NCBI GenBank assembly: GCA_012932865.1
Contig: SAXG01000141.1
Span: 1-55,603 of the forward strand
DNA: 55,603 bases
Origin: Amylostereum areolatum
Lineage: Eukaryota > Basidiomycota > Agaricomycetes > Russulales > Stereaceae
Direction of reading: 5' to 3'
Shown here: piece after piece, positions 41,867 through 51,536 of the stretch
How the letters are laid out: each line of letters opens with the position of its first letter
Position numbering within the stretch: the stretch's first letter is position 1
Program-made: the position numbers and the translations under genes
Notes under the pieces: generated by a model
Told to the model about the DNA's origin: nothing
The model's database searches: none
Seen by the model: only the letters and a program-made list of their open reading frames with translations

Positions 41867-44279
41867 TCACCCCTTCCTTAGATTCGATGTCCTCGTCGTA
41901 ATCAGATCCAGTTTCTTCCTCCGACAGGAGTTCCCAACAATTAAGGCGTGCAGGTTTCGGGGCACCCGGATGTTCACGGTGGAAGTCGTCAATGCGTTTC
42001 TTGGCATTCTGGAGATTGGTGAGAGGCTCCCAAGTATTGTCATTGTCTGGGTAGCCTTTCCATTTGACCAGGTACTTGAAGCCGCGACCAACCTTCTTGG
42101 AGTCTATAATCTTTTCGACCTCATAGACTTCCTCTCCTTGGACTAACTCTGGAGGTGGAGGTGTAGGTGCTTTCTGATTGTCAAAGGCGGGACCGTTGTG
42201 TGGAGATAGGAGGGACTCATTGAAGACCGGATGTTTTTGTGACCAGGATGCAGGGAGGCGAAGCTTGTAGGCCGATGCTCCGACTTTTTCCAGGATTTCG
42301 AAAGGACCAAAGTGCTTGTGATCTAGCTTTTGCATAGGACGTGCTGTTTTGATTACGGTTTGGCCATCTCTGGTCTTGGCTTCCAGCCAGACGAAGTCGC
42401 CAATTTTGTAATCTATTGGTTCGTCCTTCTTGCGATCGTAAAAGCACTTTTGATCGTCCTGTGCGGCCTTTAGCGCAGAGCGGGCTTCCTCATAGATGTC
42501 TTGCATGCGTTGTGCAAACTCGTTCACCGATGGGTTGTCTGTCTCGCGTCGAGGGTTTGTCCCCAGGTAGAGTTCCCGACCATAGTTGGCAAAGTTGGGA
42601 GACATCCCAATCAAACTATGGACCATGTTGTTGAGCGCAGTCATGGCAAGTGGGAGGTAACGTGTCCAATTGTCCTGTCGTTGATTGACGAAGATGCGAA
42701 GGTAGTTTTCCATGGTCATGTTGGAGTGTTTGGTCTGTCCGTCCGTCTGAGGGTGATACGCCGTGGACGGGTTCCCTTCAATGCCCAACAGTTGGAACAA
42801 TGCCGTGGTGAATTTGGAGACAAACACGCTGCCACGGTCGCTGACAATCTTTCTAGGGATTCCATGATGGGAGACCACCTCGCGTAGGTACTCGAAGGCG
42901 AGTTCGTCCTCCGTTAGGTCTTTGGTCGTGGCCCAGAATACAACCTGTTTGGTACCCATGCAGTTCACATTGCAGATGGCGTCTTTTCCATCCGAGACTG
43001 GGAGCGGCATGACAAAGTCGATGGATACATGCTCCCAAGGCGCTTGTGGCGGGTCATGTGGGTGGAGTAGAGCGGCAATGCGATCATGTCTAATCTTGGT
43101 ACATTGGCAGGTCTCACATCCTTCGACATATTTCCGAACATCGTCTCTAATGGCAGGCCACCAGTAGTTGTGTGTAATGAGCTCGTGGGTCTTGTATCGT
43201 CCTGGATGACCGACAAGCGGGCCGTCATGATGAGCTTGGATGATGTCTGCATGGAGCCCTTTGTCTCTTGGGACATAGAGTCTGTGTTGCCAGGTGACCG
43301 TTCCGTCTGTGTGTTCCAGCCATCCCTTCACTTTGAGTGCTAAGGCGCGTTCTACTGCATGGTCTCGGAGTAAGGTAGCCTCCTGAATCCACTCAATGAA
43401 GACATTGTCAGGTCCATTGGTTACAATTCCTGCATGGTTGAGGGTGCGAAAGAGTTCTGGTTTTAGGAGGATGATGTTTTCATTGTCTTTCTCCCCCTTC
43501 TCAAGGCCTGCTAGTCGGGAAATAGCATCGGGTTTACCCATTGTTTTGCCGGGCTTGTGGAGTAGCGTGCAATGATACTCTTGTAGCTCTGTTAACCATC
43601 GTGCTTGTCTCCGATTTAGCTTCTGTGCCTTGCGGAAGTACGTGAGATTGCGATGATCCAACCAGATTTCAAACTCCTGTCGTGCCCCCATGAGGTATTG
43701 TCTCCATTCCTCTAGCGCCGTCATGATAGCCAGTAATTCCTTGTCATAAATCTCATAGTTCCTCTCAGCTTCGCTGAGGGACTTTGAGAGGAAGGCGACC
43801 GGGTGCCATTTGCCATTGTCCTGTTGTTGCGAAAGTACCGCGCCCGTGGCATAGTCAGAGGAGTCCGCTTCAACACGGAACTGTCCCTCATCTGTAGGGA
43901 TTGCTAGAACCGGCTGCGATGTTATACGTCGCTTGAGTTCCTCAAATGCCTCCTGCTGCAGGGTGTCCCAGACCCATTCTGTCTTCCCTGTGAGTTTAGT
44001 CATTGGGTGAGCGATGCCACTGAAGTCCTTGATAAAGCGACGGTAGAAGTTGCAAAAGCCCAAAAATGATTGAAGTTGTTTCTTTGTTTTGGGGGCTGGC
44101 CAGTTGGTGATTGCTGCAACCTTTGCTGGATCCATGCGAACCCTTCCTCCGCCGACAATCATGCCCAGGTATTCGATTTCTGCCTTCTCAAACTCGCACT
44201 TTTCTGGCTTCAGATAGAGTTTGTTTTCTCGCAGGATCCGAAGGACCTCCTTGACTATCCGACGATGTTCTTCTAGCGT
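41859..44279 (-). pseudogene. Element D pol, 3' part: RT end, RNase H, integrase, chromodomain
   Basis: An uninterrupted frame of about 805 codons from LEEHRRIVKEVLRIL at the E junction. The RT end has KCEFEKAEIEYLGMIVG. RNase H: VEADSSDYATGAVLSQ, EIYDKELLAI, IWLDHRNLTYF (all acidic residues kept). Integrase: CETCQCTK, SIDFVMPLP, VSDRGSVF, but the catalytic Glu position in [11 protein letters not shown] is Lys (codon at 42729-42731). Chromodomain: EVYEVEKIIDSK, LVKWKGYPDNDNTWEP. The frame ends GVMS-stop with the TGA inside the 3' LTR. It is the best-preserved pol in the window, yet non-functional without its RT and with the Lys change. The frame also reads upstream into E, which is chance. 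Confidence 0.93.
41867..41880 (-). promoter_or_regulatory. Element D polypurine tract inside pol coding sequence
   Basis: Minus-strand AAGGAAGGGGTGA directly before the LTR encodes the last residues of pol (KEGV) and also serves as the polypurine tract. Confidence 0.7.
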
Positions 44280-44534
44280 TGTCACGGCCATATTTGGATA
44301 TGACCGCAACAGGGATATAGTCAGGAAGGAAAATGGAAGACTAGAGGAGAGGAGCAGAAAGGCAAAGAGACAGTAAGCCACACCAGAGACGGAACATAGT
44401 ATGTCCAAGCCGGCCATCAAAGAAGAGCAAGCTGGACAAAGGAGGGGCCGGGAGAGAAGGAAAGCCGATGATCGGCGGCACCAAAGGAAGTAGGATGGAC
44501 AGGCTAGACACTGTCGATCTGGAAGGTTAATTCA

Positions 44535-44606
44535 GCCGCATATAAAGATGCGGCAGGAAGAGAAAGGCGTCTTGGCTCCTTGCTTCACTTTTCGCACCGA
44601 CGCACC
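44535..44606 (+). promoter_or_regulatory. Promoter and 5' UTR of the E ORF
   Basis: CATATAAAGATGCGG around 44538-44550 is a good TATA box about 60 bp before the ATG. The ATG context CGCACCATGAAT has A at -3 relative to a Kozak-like site (ACCATG). Confidence 0.55.
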
Positions 44607-45737
44607 ATGAATAACGACTCCCTCCCCACCAATCACCTCGATGCCTCTGACCATTCCACGGAGTCCAGCGGCATGCAACTCGCCGACGGTGTACGCCTTG
44701 CCCAGTCACGTTCTCCCTCTCCCTCTCTGGCCACATCCCTCACGAGCGACCCCGACCCCTACACACCAGCGCGCATCCTCGACACCCGCATACGCTTGAA
44801 CAACCCGCCGACTAGCGACATCATCTACAACCCTATCGTCACCTTGCGGTTAGCCCGTCGCTCCAACGCTACCCCGTCTATGCTGCAATACGACCTACAG
44901 GATGCCAGAGCGCCCGTCCGTGCCGCGACAATTGCCAGGTTGGTCAAGGACAATGTCTCCCGCCCACACTGGTTGGCGGCCAACGGGATCCTGAACCAAG
45001 GGTGGGCCCCTGACCCATTCAAGGGTCCCTCGGAGGTGAATGGGGTATGGATCATTGAAGGGAAGGCGCAACAGGTTGGCCCCTCAATGCTGGTGGAGGC
45101 GGCAACGGAGACGGGATATCGCTACTACGCGACGGTGGGCGAGTGTCTAGGGAGCGACGGCCAGAGCGCCATCTACGTGGGATGGGTACGCAACCACGCC
45201 TACGCCCGTACGTCACCCCTCCCCTCGTGCCAAACTCGTGCTGACCCACAAACAGCGATGACAGTCTTTATTATCTGCAACGTCAACTGGGCCCTCCCGC
45301 TTAGCCCAAAACTTCCTACTTCTTCCTCCATCGCTGCGGACTGGTATTGGGCGTTCAACCTCCGCCTCGGCACCCTCATTGCCCCTCCCTCTCTCGTCGC
45401 CAAGAACATTGCTCGCATCGTGGACGCCCACCTTCCTGCCATGCTGCACCACGTTGTAGGGCATGAAGGTTACTCCGTCTTTGTATTCCCCGAGTGGGGA
45501 AACCTGGCGCCCGTGCTGACAGAGGACCCCTGGGCACCGCTTAGCGATGTAGTGGAGTATCTGGCCCACGCGCGCCATGCCATCTATCCGTTCTCCTACT
45601 CGGCAGTAGAGCAGTTGCTCTACAAACTGATCGCGGAGGTGCGCGAGGTGTCGGCTCACCAGATCTCGCACGAGGTACAGGAAAGGGCCGCAGCCATAGA
45701 GAAATGGTGGAGGGAAGGGTTATACTTACGCCAGTAA
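44607..45737 (+). CDS. E ORF: unknown protein, 376 aa, intact
   Basis: An open frame without stop or frameshift, unlike nearly everything around it. ATG 44607 is preferred to an in-frame ATG at 44580 because it lies in a CACC-ATG context. The N-terminus is Ser/Pro-rich (SRSPSPSLATSLTSDPD). Later segments: NAHYAR-like WVRNHAYARTSPLPS, ADWYWAFNLRLGTLIAPPSL, HHVVGHEGYSVFVFPEWGNL, and a helical end HEVQERAAAIEKWWREGLYL. No zinc knuckle, DDE, HUH or polymerase motif, no signal peptide or clear membrane helix. I do not recognise it. It may be a Gag-like protein, a transposon accessory protein or a captured host gene. Confidence 0.7.
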   Translation: MNNDSLPTNHLDASDHSTESSGMQLADGVRLAQSRSPSPSLATSLTSDPDPYTPARILDTRIRLNNPPTSDIIYNPIVTLRLARRSNATPSMLQYDLQDARAPVRAATIARLVKDNVSRPHWLAANGILNQGWAPDPFKGPSEVNGVWIIEGKAQQVGPSMLVEAATETGYRYYATVGECLGSDGQSAIYVGWVRNHAYARTSPLPSCQTRADPQTAMTVFIICNVNWALPLSPKLPTSSSIAADWYWAFNLRLGTLIAPPSLVAKNIARIVDAHLPAMLHHVVGHEGYSVFVFPEWGNLAPVLTEDPWAPLSDVVEYLAHARHAIYPFSYSAVEQLLYKLIAEVREVSAHQISHEVQERAAAIEKWWREGLYLRQ

Positions 45738-46715
45738 GTGAGAGCAGCTAGGCTAGTGGGAAGATGGTCGTCTTCCTGCTGTTGCCTGCATGTTCTCCAC
45801 TTCACTTTTCCTACCGCCTTCCACGTCGTCACACGTTATCTCGTATCGCCCCATCGAAATGACCCGTTACCTTTGTCCGACCTATGCCGCTTGTCTCCTG
45901 TTCCCCACGTTGCTTACCATTGTCTTCCCGTTCTGATATCCCTTGGTCTCCGCTATCGCTACTATCGCCACCCCCCGTCTCCATGTCATGTTCCTAAACG
46001 CCCGCCTGTACGTATACCTGCATGATGATTGTTGATCCCCCTCTTTACCTGTTATCTCTACGTATTCTATCCAGAGCTACAGCAATCCGTCCCTCAAGTC
46101 CTCCTAGCCCAAAGTGATACAGTCGTGCTGACTGTGCGCTCAGTCATCCGATCAATGCACAGTCAAGTGACTGTGCACTCAGTCATCCATGACAGAATGC
46201 ACAGTCACTAGACAGAATGCACAGTTCATTGACTGTGCGCACAGTCCATTGCACAGTCGATCCAACGCATGAACAAACAAAGGGCAAAGAGGTATTTAAG
46301 GAGAGCTGAGTGGAAGAGAGAAGGGAGACTGCCACCGAGACAGACCCCACACGCACGCCCTACTGTAAAGCTTACTGTAGCTTACTCTAGAAACCCCAGC
46401 CCACTGTTCTCATACACCTTGTAGCTACTTACTGTAGTACCTACTCCGTGTCACGAATAAACGCATAACCCCAACGCTTCTCTCATAAGTTTCGTTTAGA
46501 CCACCCAGAGCGGTGTCTAGCGTTGCTCCTCCTACCTCCCCCCCCTCACACACACCCCTGAAGGCGTAGTACTCAGGCTTCTGACGTTGTGCGAGCAACC
46601 ACGAACCTTGTAGACGCTTACAACAACCTCACTCGAACACCTAGGAAAATCCGGGAAAGAGGAAAACCCGATTGACTTAGTTTCGAAAAGACCTTAACCC
46701 CCTTTTCGCTTGACA
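45738..46715 (+). other. Non-coding 3' part of insertion E
   Basis: No credible frame. It includes the GACTGTGC/GCACAGTC cluster (46130-46258), a TATTTAAG box at 46293, repeated CTTACTGTAG motifs (46370-46440), AATAAA at 46456-46461 and the terminal TTGACA. The order (upstream elements, TATA, poly(A) signal, TGACA end) resembles the U3-R-U5 plan of an LTR. Confidence 0.5.
46130..46258 (+). repeat. Cluster of GACTGTGC / GCACAGTC motifs
   Basis: Eight copies of an 8-bp motif in both orientations (46130, 46157, 46169, 46199, 46219 with one mismatch, 46231, 46239, 46251). Several are head-to-head, so they form hairpins. It lies 35 to 160 bp upstream of the TATTTAAG box. Confidence 0.85.
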
Positions 46716-48474
46716 GTGTATGCGTGAAGATGAGGATGTCGTCCAAATAGACGACCACGACTCCTTGGTGGATCAAGTCTTTGAACAGGTCATTCATCAT
46801 GGCTTGGAACGTAGATGGGGAGTTGGTGAGTCCGAAGAACATGATTGTAGGCTCGTAGAGACCTTTTTTCGTGCGGAACACAGCTTTCCATTTGTCCCCT
46901 TCTTTAATCCGAACATTGTTGTACCCCCATCGGACATCAAGCTTGGTAAAGTGCCGTGCTCCCTTAAGCTTATCAACGAACTCTTGGATGAGCGGGAGCG
47001 GGTAACGGTTCTTTATTGTCATCTCATTGAGCTTTCGATAGTCTTGTACAGGACGTAACGAGCCATCTTTTTTCTTGATGAAGAAGAATGGGGAGGCCAT
47101 GGGTGATTTGGACGGTTGGATCCATCCAGATCTCAGGTTCTCTTCCGAAAAGGCGTCCAGTTGCTTCTGCTCGTCCAATGTGAGGGGGTAAACTTTGCAA
47201 TCAACTGGTTTGAAGTTAGGAGTGAGTTCAATGGCGTGGTCCCATGGGCGTCACTCAGGAAGCTTGTCGAAGTCGTCTTTGTCAAAGATGTCTTTGAATT
47301 CATGGTACACTGTTGGGACCCGCTCTGAGAAGGTCTGTTCCTTTTTCTTAGCATGCTCCTCGATTGCAATGTCTGATGCATGGGTCCGGATGTGGTAGGT
47401 TGTCTTGTAACCGTCCCAGTCGAAAGCGAACAGCTGCTCATCCTTTTCCATGTGGACTGGCTCTTCCTCCTCTTCTTTGTCATCATCAATTTTGAGAAGG
47501 GGAGGGGGACGAGAGCAGCTTGTAGGGCATCGGTCGAATTCAATCGATCCCAATTTCCAGTCGATGCGAGGATTGTGCTTTTTCAGCCACTCATGTCCGA
47601 TGAAGAGGTCTGTATCTCCTAGATTGGAGACTGCGAGGTCGATGTTTTCTTCATGGTCTTGAATGATTAGACGAAGCGTGACATATTCCGTGATGGGACC
47701 TCCCGCGTTGAGCGTGCCGTCTGCATTTCGTACTGGGATTGGGCGAGCAGTCCGTCGCGTGGGGATGAGGTTTTCCTGCACAAACTTCGTGTTGATACAC
47801 GAGCCAGTGCAACCACTGTCCAGGAGTGCGAGAGCTTTGACAATGCGCTTGGAATCTACCACAAGTTGTGTGGGAATGACCGTTTGTTCCTTAGCGCTCG
47901 AGGAGCGTATGAACTGCATAGGAGTGGCGAGCTCTAGTAGAGCTTGGCATGCCAATTTGTCTTCCATTCCAGTTATCTCCTTGATAGCTTCATAAGTAGC
48001 TTCGTTGCGGCGTCGATGGTGTGTCCAGATGCGAAGGATTGCGATTGCACTTTTGGGTTTGTCTTCCCTTAAGCGACAAAGTGTCCATTGAGCCGTTTCA
48101 GGTGCCATATAACATGATTCAGGCGCTGTGCCCCTTCCATTGCACGGTGTTGTCCCTGTCTCCACAGGGTCCATGACCAAAACCGAGTCCGTATCCAAAG
48201 CCGTATCCAAAACTGAAACCGAAACTGATGCCGTATCCAAAGCCGAAGGCTCACAAATTGAAGCCTGACTATCTAAAATAACAACGGAACACGTGCCCGT
48301 ACAGATAGAGTCCGTAAAAGAAGTCATAATGGGGATATCCCCCGTAGTAGTACAGTCCGAATCAACAATGTGCATATGCAAACGAGAACCAGGCCACCGA
48401 GGCGCAACAAAATCAGACGAGCGAGAAACAGAAACTTGGGCTTCAGATGCCGTGTACATCGTCAGCCCCCTCAA
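46716..48474 (-). pseudogene. Element D protease and RT, 5' part
   Basis: On the minus strand the retropepsin LALLDSGCTGSCINTKFV and LFIGHEWLKKHNPRIDW, then RT: a TGA at 47251 ([15 protein letters not shown], expected CGA), [73 protein letters not shown] and the catalytic YLDD (46738-46749). It then runs into insertion E after LIFTHT. One stop and the insertion are the only visible breaks. Confidence 0.93.
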
Positions 48475-49860
48475 AAACCCTCCTTCTTCTCTTCCACCTT
48501 CGGCGGAGCTTGAAGCGCGTCCATCACGCTTTTCCGATCTTCGGCCGACAGGCTCCTAGCCCAAGCGGTGGGCGTCTCGAACATCTGTGCTCGAGCCTCC
48601 CGCTTTGGTGGTTCCGTGTACCGGTCCCTCCCCCACATGTCTCGGATGTTCTTCACATCCACCCTGCAGTCCCGCACCTGGTGGCCATTCTGTCCGCAGC
48701 GGAAGCATCGGCCCTTGATGTCGACACGGTTGACGTCCATCGGCTGTCCTTTGCCACCGTGTACCGTGCCGGTTCCGTCGCAGCGCCATGGGACCTGTCC
48801 CCCTTGCTGCCCATTGGACGACCCTTGTCCTTTGGGTTTTTGGTTCTGCGCGGGGCCGCTGCGTTGAGTTTTCAGGTCCTCCCGCTCCTGTCGCAGTCCA
48901 TCAATCAGAATGATGCGCTCCTTGAGGTCCTCATATTTCTGAGAGACGTGACCGCTGTCATAGATGGAGTCGATGGTCCGGTAGTAGATGTTGTGCTTAA
49001 GCAGCTGCATAAGGTGGATGGGGTCCTGCGCCGTGGAGTACCCAGCCTTCCTTGCCAGTTGTTCAAACCTGGCAAAGTATTCATGGGCGGTGGTACCCTT
49101 TGTCTGTTTGAACCCGTCCAGTTCAACCGCGGCACGGTGCTGCTCATTGACGTCGGTGAAGGCGCCTTTGAGCGCCTTGTGGAAGTCCACCCAGGCGACC
49201 ATGGCTCCATTGGCTAGGTGCGCATCCTCGTACTCGGCCTTCCAGGTGCGTGCTGCTTCCCCCGTCATGTAGGTGAGGATGAAGAGTACTTTGTCCTTGT
49301 CCGTCACGAGGTCATCCTCGGCGGCTCGCATGTACTCCTCGCATGACCGCATCCAGTTCGTTGAAGTCCTCTCATTTCCCAGAGAAGCCTTCAGGAGTTT
49401 TTGCGTGGACCTTCTTTCGAGGGGGTCTGGCAGGCGGCGGTGGCTGGGGCGCTAACAGTGACCGCAGGGGGGTTGACGGTGATGGGGGGGGGCCGTGACG
49501 TTGACGGTGGGGGGTGGCAGGTTGAGGGCGGCAACAAGCACGGCAGGGATGGCGACCCATTGGCCATTTACTTCCATGAGCCATGCATCGTCGGTGCCGT
49601 TATTCATGTGTTGGATGGGAGAGCCAGTTTGTCCGATGACTAATGTTCCATGTTCCACCAATTTCGGTGCAGTTGGCAAGCTCGGCGGGGAGAGGGGGTT
49701 GGGGGTCGGTGCGGATCCACTGGGCAGCCATGACTGGTTCAGTCGAGGTTAGAGAAGTCTTCGTTGGTAACAGGTGGTAGGGCGGAGGCGGCGATGAAGT
49801 CGAAGTCAGCTTTGGTGAGGTCGGGTTGGTCTCCGTCGGTGAAGTACCAGATGATGCCAC
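48471..49860 (-). pseudogene. Element D gag with CCHC zinc knuckle
   Basis: The core (from 49352) has YMRAAEDDLVTDKDKVLFIL, TGEAARTWKAEYEDAH, FHKALKGAFTDVNEQHRAAV and AHEYFARFEQLARKAGY, the classic retrotransposon gag domain, then the zinc knuckle CFRCGQNGHQVRDC (48666-48707). The upstream 49380-49860 encodes AAQWIRTDPQPPLPAELAN and, in another frame, WLMEVNGQWVAIPAVLVAAL and a proline-rich linker, so frameshifts separate it from the core. Confidence 0.88.
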
Positions 49861-50040
49861 TAAGCTCAGTGGTTACAAAGGCAACTTCTTGGGTGGTGTC
49901 TCCAAGTCGAGCAAAGAAGAGGTCGTCGTCTTCTCGGGTGAAGCCTAGTGGGAGAGGGAAGATGCAGCAGTTCTCGATGTCGGTGTCAGAGCCTGTTTCG
50001 GAGCTGGGTTGGAACCGTTGAGTCCGAACAAGGGAATTGT
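49740..50040 (-). CDS. Element D gag 5' module (WYF motif)
   Basis: Following ORF1 on the minus strand: CIFPLPLGFTREDDDLFFAR, then LSGIIWYFTDGDQPDLTKAD and FDFIAASALPPVTNEDFS ending in a stop. Compare FPLGFTRGANPGEYYALTL and QWYFNDEEGFPY with TDIDVAA in C2. The spacing and the FPLGFTR, WYF and D-F/I-AA anchors match, so I take it as homologous though divergent. Confidence 0.55.
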
Positions 50041-50625
50041 TTATAAGTGGGTGAGTTCGATGACCTCTGGCTCTAGTGTGGGGCTGGGGGTGTTGCCTGG
50101 TGTAAGGAGGCGGTGGGTGTGTCGAGTGTCAACTGGTATTTTCTCGTTGGGCGCGTAGAAGGACTTTGGGGGTTGCTCGAGTTTGTAGCGGTAGGTGACA
50201 TATGGGCAGAAGTAGACGTAGAGGTTTCTGTTTCCTTGTTCGCTTATTTTGAGGCGATAGAAGTGGACGTCTATGACGGAGTCTTCAAGTTCTTCTACGC
50301 CGAGGGCGACCTTCCAATTGTGCCAGGCCCAAGGGTCTTTAGACTCGTTGATGAGGGAGATGATAGTATCGTCGCTGATGGGGATGAATTCTTGTACTTG
50401 CGAGCGCCAATCTTCTATGCACGAGCCCCCAGTCGAAATGGTTACTCTGTGCGGCAAGGGAAGATTTTGTCGAGGGAAGGTGGTTCTGTTACGAGATCGC
50501 AAGACGGTCTGCCTCAGTCTTCTCGACCTGTTGGCTGTCTCTTCATCTAGGGGACACAAGCCCAAAGACTTCCTAAACCGCTTTCCTTTCGCCGCTTTTA
50601 CTTGTTTCCTACACCAAAGGTGCAC
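50041..50625 (-). CDS. Element D leader ORF (ORF1)
   Basis: An open frame of 194 codons with a basic N-terminus (KQVKAAKGKRFRKSLG), then EFIPISDDTIISLINESKD, WAWHNWKVALGVEELEDSV, IDVHFYRLKIS, LYVYFCPYVTYRYKLEQ and LLTPGNTPSPTLEP. The WKV, LY-x-Y/H strand and TP-x-x-TP elements fall in the same order as in ORF1 of C and C2, so it is a likely distant homologue. Function unknown. Confidence 0.6.
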   Translation of the reverse strand: MHLWCRKQVKAAKGKRFRKSLGLCPLDEETANRSRRLRQTVLRSRNRTTFPRQNLPLPHRVTISTGGSCIEDWRSQVQEFIPISDDTIISLINESKDPWAWHNWKVALGVEELEDSVIDVHFYRLKISEQGNRNLYVYFCPYVTYRYKLEQPPKSFYAPNEKIPVDTRHTHRLLTPGNTPSPTLEPEVIELTHL

Positions 50626-50889
50626 CTTCTACTGTCACCTCTGAGCTTTCAACTTCTGGTATTGGAGAGTCTCGAGTAGGTGTAACGTTTCGAGGAAACG
50701 TCAAGCCGGCACCGGTATACGTGCGCACGACCACAATGTCAGGGTAACAAGTCGCGTACTCTGGGGGCAACGGTCTAGGGCGGCACGGGGGAAGAACAAG
50801 GTCAGTACCAGACGGGTACTACTACTACTACGCTACAGTACGTAGGGACGGTCATAGGGTGGTGCAAGAGTGAATAGATCTCGAGCTTA
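50626..50889 (-). other. Element D untranslated leader
   Basis: No credible frame. It starts next to the 5' LTR with TAAGCTCGAGATCTATT on the minus strand, the likely primer-binding region. It includes a short (TAC)n tract near 50818-50832. Confidence 0.6.
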
Positions 50890-51347
50890 TGTCAGCAACG
50901 ACTAGTGCGACAGCACCAAGTTACGACACAGCTGACTAGAAGATGAGGACGACGGAGGGGAGCCGATCAGACACGGCGACAGACAAGGGAAAGCAAGCAA
51001 AGTCGGTAGAATTGACTAGCTCGAGATAAGGAATATGTACAGCGAGAGCGAGCCTTATATACACAAGAGGAGAGAGACTTAGGTAAGCAACCAATACACG
51101 GCGATCAGTAAGCAGACCTAGTATAAGTAAGCAGTCATATGTAAAAGAGCACAGCATGAGTCAGTATCGTACAGCATGAGTCAAGAGAAAGGAGTCAGAC
51201 CCGGGCCGAGATGAGTCACGTGGGTTCGGGCGGGATATAGATGAACCGGGTCCGGGCCGAAGTGGAGCCGGACCGGTGATAAGCTGATAAGTCCTAAAGC
51301 GTGTAACCGATATAAAGTAAAAAGAAAATTATAGACCGTTCATGACA
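50890..51347 (-). repeat. Element D 5' LTR
   Basis: It aligns without gaps to 41409-41866. Nine differences, all transitions, five at CpG. TGAGTCA motifs at 51157-51163, 51177-51183 and 51212-51218, CACGTG at 51217-51222, TATA box at 51054-51061 (minus strand). Confidence 0.94.
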
Positions 51348-51536
51348 GCATCATTGATCCTGTATATATATAAGGCTCTCCTCTGTGTCCCTTTTCCTTA
51401 GATTGTCCTCTTCGTTCCCCATGTACTGCTTCGGCCCTACGCCTAGACTTGGACCCTCTCCTGCCAATCCATCCTCCTTTCTCTTTCTCTTTGGGTAACT
51501 TGGGTGATCTGCCAGTCGCTGGACCGATCCCTAACA
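51348..51536 (+). repeat. C2 LTR, second part
   Basis: It continues the LTR from 41408 after element D, with TATATATAAGGCTCTCC and the end CCCTAACA. The likely primer site CTAGGACAATCT follows. Confidence 0.92.

Larger units (their letters stand above)
44280..46715 (+). mobile_element. Insertion E (2.4 kb) with a single intact ORF, class unknown
   Basis: It interrupts the D reverse transcriptase just after the YLDD block; removing it rejoins LIFTHT and LEEHRRIV. It begins TGTCACGGCC and ends CGCTTGACA. The flanks agcgt (44275-44279) and agtgt (46715-46719) are a 5-bp duplication with one C/T difference, sharing the final A. No long direct repeat of its ends is visible, so it is not a standard LTR element. 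It holds a TATA box (44540), one ORF (44607-45737), then a GACTGTGC cluster, a second TATA-like box and an AATAAA. It could be a large solo LTR, a non-autonomous retroelement or a DNA transposon with short TGTCA/TGACA ends. Confidence 0.75.
41409..51347 (-). mobile_element. Ty3/gypsy chromodomain retrotransposon D, carrying insertion E
   Basis: Two gap-free 458-bp LTRs (41409-41866, 50890-51347) and a perfect target duplication gcatc (41404-41408, 51348-51352). Read on the minus strand it has ORF1, gag 5' module, gag with zinc knuckle, protease, RT, RNase H, integrase and chromodomain. The RT is split by insertion E (44280-46715). Without E it is about 7.5 kb. The LTRs differ by nine transitions (2.0 percent). 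It lacks intact RT and integrase, so it is dead. Confidence 0.95.

Noticed and set aside
44280..44420. N-terminal extension of the D pol frame (MMAGLDILC...) reading into insertion E
   Set aside because: The first 45 or so residues come from the antisense strand of E; the homology to RT begins exactly at the insertion border.
44280..46715. Insertion E as an ordinary LTR retrotransposon with two LTRs
   Set aside because: I compared its first and last 330 bp and saw no direct repeat beyond the TGTCAC/TGACA style ends.
46449..46715. A 267-bp LTR starting at the internal TGTCACGAATAAACG
   Set aside because: It shares only TGTCACG with the start of E, has no preceding polypurine tract and no flanking duplication of its own.
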